Assembly: GCF_000213175.1 (NCBI RefSeq)
Contig: NW_009799179.1
Coordinates: 8,874,480-8,938,479 of the forward strand
Direction: 5' to 3'
Length of the DNA stretch: 64,000 nucleotides
From: Neurospora tetrasperma FGSC 2508
Lineage: Eukaryota > Ascomycota > Sordariomycetes > Sordariales > Sordariaceae
Both the position numbers and the translations under genes were made by a program. Of this stretch, positions 48,336 through 60,232 are shown piece by piece (positions within the stretch are counted from its first letter, which is position 1; each line of letters starts with the position of its first letter). The notes below the pieces were generated by a model. It was given only the letters and a program-made list of their open reading frames with translations. It ran no database searches and was not told the DNA's origin.

Positions 48336-50106
48336 ACGGATCGAGGGTCGGTTCTTTTCTTCAGCATAACGGCGTGGTAATGGGGACATCTTGGTATCTG
48401 CAAGGCTTCTGCCAGTCGGGCGCATAGAAATATCATACTCGATCGTCAATCAATCTCGTTGCGGACAGAAGATGGATTCGCCAGAAGATGTACCTCGCGC
48501 GCACAACAAAATTGGGAGGGCGTTTAGGGGTCCGGATATCTTGCATCATCCTCGTCTTTCTCGATCTTTGCGCGCGTTTTCTGCTGGTGTCTTGACGTGC
48601 AGGCCGGTTAGCCTGCTTGGGTGGATAGTCGGAAAAGGCACATGTTTTATGATTGCCCCGACTTACGTGCCATGGGCGGATGGCATTTGACAAGCCGCGA
48701 TGCGGATTGCTTTGGTTGTTTCCATACCTAGCGCAGTGGACAGGCTATGGGGAGGACACTGCTCCGGTACGAATCTACGAGAATCCACGACACGTGTCCT
48801 ACCATTTCCTGTTGTGATGTATTGTGATATCTCTGTTTTAAGCCGGTGTATGTCCCGCTTATGCCTCCCATGTTGTCTTTGACGAAATAATGTGTAGATG
48901 TATAGGGTCAAATAGCGGTCTGGAAAGTAGGTTGGGGAGGTGTTTATAGTGATGTCTCTACTAGAGTTGTGAATTACGACAACAATCGCAGCTCTGCTAT
49001 AAATCAGTCGAAATCGACGGTAAGTCTTGTTCAGTCCGATGAGCCAGCCCGTCACAAGTGTCCATTATGCTGCTGGTTCCCGTACCGCAATGCTATCTGG
49101 CATTGTAAGCTTCATTCATTGCTTCGCCGACATGGTTTAAAGCACAACTGTTAACGGCTCAAGCCACACTAAGAGTCGAGGCGCAAATGGCCACCTGCAG
49201 CCCGTCTTGCAGTTTATCGATGAAAGAGAGCTATCAACCACCAGACGCACGTATGACCACTTGAATGAAGGATCATGGTAAAAGATACAACCTGTCCAAT
49301 CAACGCCTTTGTGACAAGATCAAGTTTAAGTGTAACCAGCCGAGAGAATGCCAACCCAGGCGAGAACATCATCCAACAGTGACGTTCGGAGACAGTTGTC
49401 CGGCCCTGCTCGCTGTGCCTGTTTGGGAATGGCATGTGGGTTTAGGGAAGGCCTGCTTCTTATCATCGACTTCGGCCGCCACTAGCACCCCACAATAGTA
49501 CAAACTATGGCAATGGCCTTTGATCAGAGCTTTCGAACATAAATAACAAACGAAACTGGGCTTCCTTACATCCTCACCATCGTCATATCCCCTTGCCGTT
49601 GGCGTTGAAGCCCTGCGGTGCCAGGCTCCCGGTTCTGGCCAATAAGGGCGGAGCTGGTCTCGTCTACGGCGGTCGGCAAAGGCAACTTGGTCGTGAAGTG
49701 CTCGTCAAGGTCCTCAACGTCAAATGCAAGAGGCCTGGCCAGACCCACATGAACACACCGTGACCCTCCTCATGCGACTGGATCGCTTCCGGCAACCCGA
49801 CTCGTGAGTGCAGTGGTGAACCCCAAGCCCCAACGACCCAACGGTTGGCTGACTGGCTTGAGTGCTTGCATCTTCAGGGCTCCCCCATATCCTTGTCACA
49901 CCCCCTTCGAATCACTTCCCACGTCATCTTCCTGCTCTTCCCACCAAAAGGAAACTCTCCCGACACCACCAAACAAACGCTCTTCAATCCCATACAAAGC
50001 CTTCAGTCTGATTACGAATTCACATCCGAATTACCTTTCGAGATCCAAACCCTAATCATTCTCCGAACAGCGTCAGATCCAGCACTCGACAAACCAACCA
50101 ATTCCA
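48336..50106. other. intergenic region between rps27 and the RNR-inhibitor gene
   Basis: The left part is the rps27 3' flank. A minus-strand open stretch at 49566-49748 lacks an ATG start and has no partner exon that I could support. The last 300 bp are C/A-rich and probably form the promoter and leader of the next gene. No RNA gene or repeat was recognised. Confidence 0.4.
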
Positions 50107-51054
50107 ATGTCCAACTCCCGAACCAAACGCCAGTTCGCCGGCGCAGCGAGCGACCCGGCCCAACGGTCAATTACCTCATTCTTCAAAACCACACAGACCA
50201 GCGATGACTCGCAATTCGACTCTACCAGCGGTGCATCGCCTGCGACGGCCGCTGCTCCGCTGAATGGTCCAGTCCTCTCGCCCACTATCCGATCAAGTCT
50301 CCTGAACGTTGGCATGCGCGTGCGCAAGTCCGTCCCGGAGGGCTACAAGACCGGCAAGATTGCCTCAGGGTTTCCCTCCTGGATGGATGACAGTCACAAC
50401 ACCAACAGAAATCATATTGTGGGCTCCGGCGCAAGTGCATTGGCAGGAAACAACGGTCACAACCGTCCAGTATCGGCCGCGCCTCCTGCACCCCCCGCCG
50501 CCTCCGCCGCCGCCGCCAGTGCCAACCGGGAACTCACCCCCTTTTGCGGGATCCACAAAATCGGCGGGTACGCCGTCCAAGACCACGACAGCGCTGCTTT
50601 GAGCAGTCAAAATTCCAACGCAAGCAGCACCATCAGCAATCCTTCTTCAATCCGCTTTGCGATGACGCAGGTCCAGGATGCCACCAATCGCAAGCGCATC
50701 CATGAAGACGGAAGCAGCGAAGAAGGCGGTGCAGGACTCTTCGGCGAGGACATGGATTGGCGTCGTCGCGAGGAGTTTTACGATGACCAAGATGAGGAGA
50801 GAGCCCCGCGCAGCTTGGAGCCTATGGCTTGGTGTGGAGGGGGGAACAAGACGAATACTATTGCCAATGACCGCAGGGTAATGGCAGTGCCCAAGAGACG
50901 GGGCAGCCAGTTTACTCAAACTACGATCAACTTTGAGGGTTATATCCCTCAGTCTTCTGGTGTCGCCCCGGTAGATGATTTCGAGGAGGCGCCTTTCTTG
51001 GATTATGGGTTGAGTCATTATGGGGGAAGAAGAGGGCATATGGATATGGATTAA
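50107..51054 (+). CDS. Spd1/Dif1/Sml1-type ribonucleotide reductase inhibitor with PIP box
   Basis: Intronless CDS of 315 aa, largely disordered. Residues 19-26, QRSITSFF, match the PCNA-interacting (PIP) consensus Q-x-x-I-x-x-F-F exactly. Residues 69-84 (GMRVRKSVPEGYKTGK) match the short conserved segment of the RNR-inhibitor family (yeast Hug1/Dif1/Sml1, fission yeast Spd1). These proteins restrain dNTP synthesis by binding or relocating RNR subunits and are destroyed in S phase or after DNA damage. A Pro/Ala-rich low-complexity stretch lies at about 125-140. The C-terminal half contains TQTTINFEGY and an acidic patch (DDFEEAPFLDYG) that may be a second binding site. The PIP box suggests PCNA-coupled control as in Spd1, but it lacks the Thr-Asp pair of a canonical CRL4-Cdt2 degron. 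It is longer than its yeast relatives (about 100-125 aa). Confidence 0.78.
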   Translation: MSNSRTKRQFAGAASDPAQRSITSFFKTTQTSDDSQFDSTSGASPATAAAPLNGPVLSPTIRSSLLNVGMRVRKSVPEGYKTGKIASGFPSWMDDSHNTNRNHIVGSGASALAGNNGHNRPVSAAPPAPPAASAAAASANRELTPFCGIHKIGGYAVQDHDSAALSSQNSNASSTISNPSSIRFAMTQVQDATNRKRIHEDGSSEEGGAGLFGEDMDWRRREEFYDDQDEERAPRSLEPMAWCGGGNKTNTIANDRRVMAVPKRRGSQFTQTTINFEGYIPQSSGVAPVDDFEEAPFLDYGLSHYGGRRGHMDMD

Positions 51055-51629
51055 GTAAAGCCAGGATCCGGCGGTTCCTTGCTTGTGTTTGTTTGATTTC
51101 GTGGTGGTGGCATTCTTCTTTTTGCACGCTTATCCTCCTTTATCTCGACCTGGCTTTTACGCCTCGGTGCATTGTTCGCGGTGCGGCGTTTATGGAGTTT
51201 GTTATGAGGGGCTGATGCTGGCAAGCATTCGTTTATATGGGAGCAGGAGTATACGCCCCAGTGGCCTTCTCTTTTTTCTGTCAGCCTTTCGGCCGCGTAC
51301 GGTTCAGTTCATCGATCATTGCCAACAGGAAGACGTCCTCTGTATCATCTATTTTGTATCTATATCGAACCCTCGACAGGACGTGAAGCGCTAGACGAGT
51401 CTTGCATACCTATAATCTAGACTAGAGTTCAATTAAGGCCAATCAAAGAATGTTCCATCCACTCCTATAACGTGTGGTCCAAGACAACCATATATGAGTT
51501 CCTGGTAAATAGACGGCCAACGTGAAATGCATTTCGTCTCTCATGGATCTTGATTCATCTCCAGAGCCGTCCACATACTCAAGCCGTCCGACTCTGCAAA
51601 GGACCGGCGATAAACCCGCGCTCGTTCTC
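51055..51629. other. convergent 3' spacer
   Basis: This holds the 3' ends of the RNR-inhibitor gene (+) and the Gemin2-like gene (-). No coding frame is supported; a T-rich patch lies near 51080-51130. Confidence 0.4.
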
Positions 51630-53335
51630 CTACCTCTGTAGAGCGGGGAAAGGATCCCGGAACTCGAGTAGATCTCTCTGGCCATAAAACTCACCGGCGA
51701 CAGTCAGAATCATGTTCAGTGTCGCTCTCATGTTCAGTCGTTGTCTCGTCAACTCATCTTCCCGTTGTTGAGCTTCAGCGTCAGCAGCAGCAGTATCCTC
51801 ATCAAGCTGAGCAAGCAATCGTGCCTTCGCAGCCGCGATATTAGCCTCAGCATCGTCTTTTGACGATGCAGCAGGAAGGTTGGGGCCTCCCTCCTCATCA
51901 TCGAGCACTTCTCCATCATCGATCTCCATGTCGATCTCTCCCCCCTCTGCCTCTTCTTGCTCCTGGCGTTGCTCGACCTTAGCCGAGTTGCCCTCGTTCC
52001 CAGCAACAGCGTTTGCAGCTTTCGAAGAGTCCTCCTCGGTGGTCGATTCAACCACGTCCTTCTCGACTGTTTGGCCCTCCTTCTCCACTCTCCCACCACC
52101 CTCATTACTCGTATCCGGCTCCAACTCGACCAAAACCTCCTCCTCCTCCTCCTCCTCTTCGCCATCATCATCTCCAATCAGCAGCTCCTGCCCCTCCAAA
52201 TCACCCTCCACCTCTTCCTTCAACGCGGCCATCTGCGCAATGCTCACCATCATTAACACTGCCCTCTTCCCCAGTTCTCTCACCCATCCGATGTCCAGAT
52301 GATCCATCTCCCCTCTATCCGGCAGTCTTGCCAACAACGCCCATATCCACCGACTCGTGCGCTCTCGCAGCTCGCAACCCCGACGAATGAATTTCCCGCC
52401 CAGGATCACACGCAGAAGCTTGAGCGCGCCGAACCGGTCCATGGCGGCCACCTGCGCGGGAACCGGGTCCGTGTAGCGGATCCGGTTCGTCCAGACTCGG
52501 AAGGTCCGCGACTTGGGACCAAAGGAGCCGACTTGGTAGCCGTGGTCTTTGTCGAGCGCGGCAAGGAGGGAGGAAGGGGGGGTTTGGTGGAGCATGGAGC
52601 GGAGCGCGGAGAATTGGGATATGAGGGAGGCGAAGTAGGCTTCGCGGGCGAGGTGGCGGTTGGTGGTCAAGAGGGCGTGGGCGCGGGAGGTGTTGCTTGA
52701 CGAGTCGCTGGAGGAGTCTTCATCATAGTTGGCGCCGCCGTAGCCGTAGTTATCGTAGTTATCGTCGTCTTCGGGGACGGGCTCGACGAGATTGTCAGGG
52801 GTGGCTGTGTAGGCGCCGTCTTGGTAGTAGCCACGGGAATCGCCGAGGCCGTCGCGGTAGATGCTTCTGTCCACGTTGCTTGATGAATTATCCAAGAGGT
52901 ACGGCGGGAGCTGCGGCCCAGCTTTGGGAGCTACGAGGAGGTGAGGTATGCCGTGGGCCTCTTGTCTGTGTCACTTACCATTGTCAGTCATCATGGTCTG
53001 CAGCAATTGGGAGAAATTGAGATTGTTTAGCCTAACGGATGTTTCTGCAGAGGGAGGGGAGGTATGAGTATCCAGGGAGGGGAAGCTTACCGAACAGAAC
53101 GGAGATAGGCGAGGGCATCGACTTGGTCCTCGAATTCCAGGTCTTCGTCGCTGAGCGTAGCAGGTTCGTCGAGGCCAGGGAAGGCGGCGCGTTGGCCGTA
53201 TGTAGAGTCGGTCTTTGGCTCCGTTGATTTGGATTTGGCAGAGGAATGCTCTTTCCGCCGCTTGGCTACGGGTTGCGGTGCTGGCTCATCGTTATCAGAG
53301 TATGTGAGGGCATCGTGGTGTCGCTTGGGGCCCAT
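51630..53335 (-). CDS. Gemin2/SIP1-like snRNP assembly factor, 526 aa
   Basis: CDS complement(join(51630..52965, 53091..53335)). Gemin2 cradles the Sm proteins for the SMN complex during spliceosomal snRNP assembly. Exon 1 begins MGPKRHHDALTYSDND with a basic cluster (PVAKRRKEH) and ends DQVDALAYLRSV. The 125-nt intron (52966-53090, donor GTAAGC, acceptor ACACAG) joins it to RQEAHGIPHLLVAPKAGP, which is the conserved Sm-binding arm. The helical domain contains YFASLISQFSALRSMLHQTP, DPVPAQVAAMDRFGALKLLR and TSRWIWALLARLPDRGEMD, all typical of the family. A low-complexity acidic insert of about 150 residues (Glu-runs, then Ser/Thr/Gln-rich) separates this from the last helix, ATLNMILTVAGEFYGQRDLL. 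The overall order fits a filamentous-fungal Gemin2; budding yeast Brr1 is its distant relative. Confidence 0.82.
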
Positions 53336-54680
53336 GACTTGTTGTCGAGATGGCTGCTCTGCGCGCCAGTTTCAGCTATGACTTGGTTAAGGTGAGACAG
53401 TGTCGCCGAGTATGATTCGTGCTGCACTGATCAAGTAGTTCGGATGTGGTTATCGTGCCAATTGAAGGCTGGGATGGAATTTGCTGGAGGTTGCAAGTGG
53501 AAGTCGGGGTACTTTGTTGTTACGACGCGTCTGGCATAACGAACAGTGACGAGACGAGCGCTGCTGAACTCGCCAGGGGATCCACTTTGTATTGTCCATG
53601 TATGATGATTGGTTGCACTGGCTTAGTTAGCATCTGAGAGCGAACTCGGTGATGGAGGTGCTTCTCACCAAAAAAAAAAAAAAAAAAAAGATAAAAAAAA
53701 ATAAAATTTTGATTTTTTTTTAATAAATAGATAAATGAAAAGATAAAGATGTTCTCTAGGGATGTAACATACATAGAGGGTGAAAATGATACACTTGGAC
53801 GCGAATCGGAAGGCAAACAATAAATACAACTGGTTAAGCGGTGGTTGTATACGAAGATTATTAGGAGGTATGCTTGTTCTATTCCCCAGATCTTTTGTAT
53901 CTACAGTCTTACAAAAGGACGTTATCGCTGATTATAGTACCAGGCAGTACTTGATTTCGAACAGTTCTAGTTCTACATACCAGGAAGGGAAGTCACAATA
54001 CCTGCCAACGTAGAAAGAACCGTGACCATTCGCTTCGTGGATTATAATAAGACCGCTAATTAAAGACTACTGCAAATCCTTATTCACCCTCCTTCCCTCC
54101 ACGCACTCTCTACCGGTGCGCAGGATCAAATGTAGCGGATCAGACAGAAGATCCAATCCTTCCGGTCGCCTTTTGGTCCCTGGCTCCCATTACGAGCTTT
54201 GATTCGCCTCTACTTGACCTCCGTGAAAACATTCGTTCGTTCGTTCTTCATATACGCATTATCCTCTTGAACGTGCGACATACATAAACATAACCATAAA
54301 CACAACAGAACCAGATCTCCATGCAGTGAAGAGAAAGCAACAACCAGAGGAAGACGCATCACTATGTGAACAGGGCAAGCTTGAAAAGGAAATTCCTCTG
54401 ATGGATGATGGTTGGGAAGCGCGAAATGAACCAAGACGTGACGGACCCGAGAAGCGTATCATAAGAGATGATAAATGCAAACAATCACAAATCATGAGAA
54501 AATCAACGGGTAGATGTAGCTTGCCAGAGGCCATAGGCGGTTCTACAGACCCGAGGATGCCACCCCTCTTGTGCCTCTCGTAATTTGGAGGATGCCATCC
54601 CTCTCGTGCCTCTCGTAACTTGGAGGATGCCATCCCTCTTGTGCCTTTCGTGACTTGGAGGTTGCCATCCCTCTCGTAAT
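53336..54680. other. intergenic spacer between the Gemin2-like gene and kog1
   Basis: This holds the promoter of the Gemin2-like gene on the left and the kog1 3' flank on the right. It includes an A-rich simple-sequence block (53670-53745) and a 35-bp tandem repeat (54553-54687), both listed. No coding frame is supported. Confidence 0.45.
53670..53745. repeat. poly-A / AT simple-sequence block
   Basis: About 20 consecutive A residues are followed by A-runs spaced by GAT and TA, then a T-run and AATAAATAGATAAATG. It is non-coding low-complexity DNA, possibly the worn poly-A end of an old insertion or simply an expanded homopolymer. Confidence 0.8.
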
Positions 54681-54687
54681 CTAGAAG
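54553..54687. repeat. 35-bp minisatellite, four copies
   Basis: Units start at 54553, 54588, 54623 and 54658, exactly 35 bp apart. Each begins GAGGATGCCA or GAGGTTGCCA and contains CCCTCTCGTGCCTCTCGTAA or near variants. Copies 1-3 differ at a few positions, mostly C/T. Copy 4 is shortened and runs into the kog1 stop codon (TAG on the minus strand at 54681-54683). Confidence 0.85.
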
Positions 54688-57600
54688 GGGCCGACCTTCT
54701 CGTTCCCACAAGCGAACAGGTTGACGTGATAGTCCCCGCGAGCAGCGCAACCCAAAACCATCCGATGAGGATGGAATGCAGTAGCAGAGATAGGCGTGCC
54801 CTTGTGGCCTTGGAGAAAGCTGGAGTAGGGCTCGATCCGGGTCAGCTCATGGCCATCAAAGTCAAAGACCTTGACGAGATGCGCCGAAGTTCCACTATAT
54901 AGCGTCATGCGAGTTAGTTATTGTAATCAGTTCCGCGTATGATGATCAAGGGTGGGGAAACCTACACAGCAAAGACAGGCAAGTGTTCATGGGTGCTTGC
55001 CGTCCTGAGTACGTCCTTGGTGGTCTGGAACGATTTGAGCGGCTGGTCCATACGGATATCCCACAACCGGATCTTGCCGTTGCGGCTGGCCGACAACAGT
55101 TCTCTCTGTCCACCGCGTTGCATGTGCACCGATCGTACCCACTGCCTTTTCTCGTCCTTCCATTTCCGAACCATGCTCTCCTGCGGCTTCATGCGAGTAT
55201 CAAAGACTCTGATCGCCCCGTCGCCAAATCCGGCGACAAAGATGTTGCCTGTCATCTGATCTGACGTGAGCGAAGTAACGCAGGAGCCGGATCGTGCTGG
55301 AATTTCATGGGTACACATTTCATGACCGGCATTCCAGATGCGAATGACCCTCTCATCCCCGGCCACGAGCACCTGACCCTTGACCTGTTGCCAGTCGAAC
55401 ACCATGCCCGAGTTGACGTTGGACGGAACCATGTGCGTCAGAGCGCGCCAAGCTGATGCCAGCTCGATGTTCTCATTGCTGTCGTAATTCCGGTAAACGC
55501 GGATTACACCGTCTGATGACCCCGTCATCAACAGCGCTTGATCGTCTTCGTTGATGAACTTCATGTCTGAGATCTTGGAGCCTTCTGGGTTGCCGTTGGA
55601 GAAACGACTCTTCCGGGCACCCTGTTTCCAATCCCACACGTTCACTGTATTCCCGTCATCTGCGACGGCCACGTAATTCTCAAACTGATGGAAGCTGAGT
55701 TTGGCCGGTTGTGAACCATTGTTAATGACGCCGATTTGGTCATTCCACTTGTGGGTTCGCGCATGCGTCTTCTGGGGCTGAGTCTCTCTCAAAACGGCCT
55801 CGTTGCGTGAACGCCGCCAGAGGCGTTCGTTGTACTCGTGGCTGCCAGGCTCTTCGGCCTCCGATGCTTTCATCTGCGGCTCGCGGAAATACTCTATGGA
55901 CCAGTCCAAGAACGTGCTTACCAATGGTAGGCTAGGCAGGTCTTTCATGCTGCGCTCTTTATAACCAGCACATGACGGTTCATTGGCAACGTGGTAGTTT
56001 GCTGGTGAAGTAGCCTGATCATTTTGCTCAGGCGGCGCAGAATCCAGGCCCGGACCTTTTCGGCTGCTTCGAGATCCACTTCTTTGTAGCCCAGGGGACA
56101 GTGGCGGAATCGAGGTTGAAGAAGGGTCCAGGGTCCCCATGAGGGGGCCAAACAGGTAACTTGCAGTCCTCTTGAGAAGGCCTGGCGAAGGCAATGGCTG
56201 TGCGACTGCAGCGTGAGTGCCGGCAGCGGCGCTTCTCTGGCTCATATCACCCCTCGACACTTTTCTAGAGCGCCGGAGGATCTCGTCCATGAGATTTTGC
56301 GTTTGCGTTGTAAGTGGTGATTGGAGAAGTGCATTGTGAACATAATCCACGATGATGGTGGCATCTCTTTGGGTTTCGGGATGTGGATCCACGCTCAAGA
56401 TGTTGATGTGTTTCCAGCAGGCAGCGAAAATCGAATCATGCGCTACACCAAATGCTGATGGTTTGATACTGCCATCTCTCTCCCGGTTTTCTCGGCGAGT
56501 ATAGTGTAACCCCATTCTGTGATCTTGGCCATCCTCTGGCGGAGGCGAAGCAAGATAATCCTTCTCCTCGGATAGTTGCTCGAAGGCGGCAACCAGGAAC
56601 TTGCTCTCATAACGCAGAACGAAATGAGAGAAGAAGACTAGAAGCTCCTTTCGGACAATCGGGCTGCCGTCTGTAGCCAGTTCAAGCATGGTCCAGGCAA
56701 CGCTTTCCTCGATCCTCGCAACTTCGTCCGTGAGATCCGGGATTCCTAGGAACGTGGTCATAGCATGCGCCATAGCTGCCCGTACTTCAGGGTTGGGGTC
56801 CCTACTAAGGTGGGAGAGCTTCGAAGTGGCGTTCTCCCGAATGCCCCTCCATTTACCTTCAGGAAGGTCCTTCCAGAGCTGGCTGATGCAGAGGCATGAC
56901 CATTGCTTCAGGAGGGGGCCTTCTGGGCGTGCAATATGGTACAGGCAATAGGTCATGATGTCGGTTGAGTTACACACAAGCTGTCCAGGTTTATAGTCTT
57001 TGCACAGCATAGCCAAGATGAAAGCACACATCGCCTTGTGCTCATCCAAGAACCCGACGCTAACCATGGAGAGGGTATCTTGCGGCTTCATTATGGCCGC
57101 GAAGTAGTTGTACCCACTATCCTTGATAAGGTCTTGCTGGCATGAGATATCGACCGCAAGAACGCGAGTCCAGATGAACACCATGACTGGCTTTAGGTCT
57201 TGTGCCGCCGACTGGAGGAGCTTCAAGACGTACGGGAAGATGCCAATGCTGAGCGCCAGTTGCACTGCCCAAGGGCCAAGGTCCAAGAACCTTGCCAGTA
57301 GGACCAGAGCTCGTACTCGATGCTGCTGACTTAGCAACACCTGCAGAACCACTGGAAGCTGGTCAGGTGGCTTCTGGGACAAAGCATCCCCTCGGGTCAA
57401 GTAGATCTCGAATGCTGTGAGCTGCTCCGCGAAGAATGACGAGTTGATGTACTCATACTCTATCCCCTCACTCTCCTTTCTCTCGAGGGCCGGCAACTGG
57501 GCAAGAGCCAGATCGACGGCCAAGTCCCAGCTCTCCCAAAGGGGATGCTGACGTGTATCTGGCAGCTCGGGATACGACTGGGGATGGCAGTTGTACACAG

Positions 57601-59231
57601 GCATGATACGCTGTGCGAGGAGAAAGTTTCGGAAAAGAGCGGCAACCATCAAATCTTGCCTAAAGAATTTGCGGAAGAGATGGCGTGGTAGCGTGGTCCA
57701 TGCAATGGTATCTGTGATGGCAGTGAAAATCCAGTTGAGCTCTCCGAGAGGCGTCCGGCGCTCCTGAAGCCGCCCTGGCAGCTTCTTGGCTCGCTCAGGA
57801 GATATTTTGGTTTTTAGCGGATTTTGCAGACAGAAGAACCAGAGTGCCATCTCTATAGGGGTAGTCAAGCAACAAGTGAAGAGATCAGCAGGCAGGTCGG
57901 GGTTGGTTGGCAGATTCTCCTTGACATTGCAGGCTGCCAGATGGATGTAGGGACGGAAGTTGATCTTTTCGTGATTTGGGTCCCGTTGTGCCGCCTCCTC
58001 TTCTTCTTGCTCGTGCTTCTCGACAAAACGGTGGTAATTGGTGAGGATATTGCCTGCCTCGGAGCAATCCCACACATATATTGTGGGCGCTTGCAACCAT
58101 TGCTGAAGGTCATAGAGAGAGACGGGGATATACTGCGTGTAGTTCTTGTTGAAAACCCAGATTTCTCCCGAGGCTGTTGGCTTGGGCACTCCATGCCCAT
58201 TGTAATGGAAGAGCACACGCTCGTCCTTGGCACTTCTTCGGAGGGAGACACTGAACCGCTTGGTCTCTTCGATGGACGGGTCTAGATACTGCTTGTAGCG
58301 CGTCCGAATAGCAAGGGTCTCATATTGAGATTGCAAAGCTTTGCCGATATTCTCCAGTGCCTTGGAAACAGGAGGCACCGTCGGATCTTGCCAAGCCTCA
58401 AGCCGGGCACCCGGGGTGGTGCGAAGTTGATCTGGCGGTTCCACTCCTATGTTCAAGCATACAGCTATCGCAGCAGAAACTGTTTTTAGGCGATCGCGCA
58501 TACGCCAGTCTTGGATCTCGAAAGCGGGTGTCTTTGGCTTCCCTGTTGTCTCATGTCGCTTATCGGTAAAGTACATGTACCAGCTCTGCTCAGCGCACGG
58601 TTAGTGACACCCCAGCCAAAGGCAGAGACACAAATCAACGTACATTTGCAAGCTGAGAAATGACTTCTTCGGACTGATAATGGTCCTCGAACCCATGCCT
58701 GGCACCCCAATCATGGTACTCTTCGTCAACTTGTTCGATGGGGCTTTCCCTCTCCAACCGCAGTCCGTATTCGCTCTTGGACCGCGTTAATGGCGCCTTG
58801 GCCGGCCGGGCGACAGGCATATGGTCGTCATCATCAGATTGCCCGCCATGCAACGTGGTTCCAGGAGATGTCTGGTTATTGTCGTCGGGGGCGCTTGAGG
58901 GGCGTCGAAACATGGGCGCTGGTGAGGAATCGGACATGCGTCTCTGTGTGTTGGATCGAAGTGGCAGCTGGTTATGGGCAGCAGGATGAGAGGTCCCGTT
59001 TGTCACGACGCGCTGGTTGCCGTCTTCTGGCCTCTGAGGATGGACTTGTGACATTGTGACTGAACTTTGACGAGCTGGGTTGTTCATTGTGTGGCGGGAT
59101 GGTGATGTAGCAGTTGATGACGGAAAGCCGGGCCTCGCGTAACGGCCAGAAGCGGGAGTGGGAGCAGAGGGCTGTCTCTGGCCAAATTCTGCGGAGCCGG
59201 GGTGGGAGGCGTGAAGAGAAACAGCAGTCAT
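54681..59231 (-). CDS. kog1: TORC1 subunit Kog1 (Raptor)
   Basis: CDS complement(join(54681..54894, 54966..58585, 58644..59231)), 1473 aa, normal for fungal Raptor. Raptor is the scaffold of TORC1: it binds TOR kinase, recruits substrates through TOS motifs and links the complex to the vacuole. A disordered Ser/Pro/Arg-rich N-terminus (about residues 1-165) is followed by the caspase-like RNC domain with WYMYFTDKRHET, LFHYNGHGVPKP (about 321-332) and YVWDCSEAG (366-374). The armadillo/HEAT region then includes LARFLDLGPWAVQLALSIG and the WD40 propeller begins near residue 1140. Intron 1 (58586-58643, donor GTACGT, acceptor GCAG) joins QLAN to SWYMYF. Intron 2 (54895-54965, donor GTAGGT, acceptor TATAG) joins LPVFAV to GTSAHLVKVFDFDG, completing the last blade. 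Unspliced reading would stop at FAV. Confidence 0.96.
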
Positions 59232-60138
59232 GGTACGCGACTAGATGAGAGCGAAGGTCATGGTCCTCGGAGGGTAGAGTCGGGTTTCCAAGGCCGCGAC
59301 GAGGCCGGGCAGGCGATGAGTCGAGAACAGAGCAGCGGTGTAACAAGTCTGTAAGTCTGTAAAAGAGCGAGCGTACGGTGATATGGAGGTGATGTCGGCG
59401 GCCCAGGTAGATGCGCTATATCAGGCGGCACAGCCAGAGCTGTATTTCCTGCAGAGGAGGGGACCGATCTGAAGGCTAGGGAAACGCAGAGGTTCGGATG
59501 CGCGTGGGGTAGGCGTGTGGTTGACTGTCGGCTGTAAACGAAGATGCGTATCTGACCAAGGTAGCCTGGTGGTAGTAGTAGTCGCCCGGTGGCAGTAGTG
59601 GTGCCGTCGTGACTTTCGTTGGATGATGCCGGTCTTTACGCTGTAGGTTTGAGAGATGGGATTGGGTCAGTCAGTCTAGCTAGACTTTTATCAGAGGCAG
59701 CTGCGTGCGGTAGATTCCCACTGCAGTGGGTGAAATGCGCTTCCGCTTGTGTACCTAACCAGAGCCTACCAATTGTCACTGCCAGCAAACTGCCTGTGTC
59801 TCCTCTAGTGTACCGAGAATTTTGCAATAGCAGTTGGTGAGACTTGGGCAATACGAAACAACACGCAACTCCTCCTACTGCTTTGAACTGGCAATGCCGG
59901 CCGTGATGATGTCGGCAGAGGGAACCGCTTCCTTGTGTGTTGTCGTGGTGGGTGCGGGTGGTGGTGGTGGGTTGATGCGGGCCGTGGAGCACAGACGTGT
60001 GGATTGGATGTGGATGCGCTGCCCATCAGCCATACGCTACACTGGGGTTTCTCAGCTGGGTGCCAAGGCTTCCTTTCCAGAGGGGAGGACTGCGGGGAGT
60101 GCCCGTTTCTCGGATACTACCTCTACTGTGTAGTCGTA

Positions 60139-60232
60139 CCCTAGGTAGGTACCTTATCCAAGGTAGAGTGAAGACGGGCAGTGAAGGGTGACCTGTACGG
60201 TACGTCGGTAGGTACTACAGGTAGTGTACTAG
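60139..60232. promoter_or_regulatory. cluster of AGGTAGGTACC-type motifs
   Basis: CCTAGGTAGGTACC at about 60140-60153 is followed by AAGGTAGAG, GGTACGTCGGTAGGTAC and CAGGTAGTGTAC within 90 bp. The words are partly palindromic and resemble the cluster near 30412. Role unknown. Confidence 0.4.

Noticed and set aside
49566-49748. Minus-strand open stretch with a plausible acidic reading
   Set aside because: No ATG, no supportable upstream exon and no family motif.
53520-53816. Minus-strand frame rich in Phe and Ile
   Set aside because: It reads through the poly-A/AT block; the apparent membrane segments are translation of homopolymer DNA.
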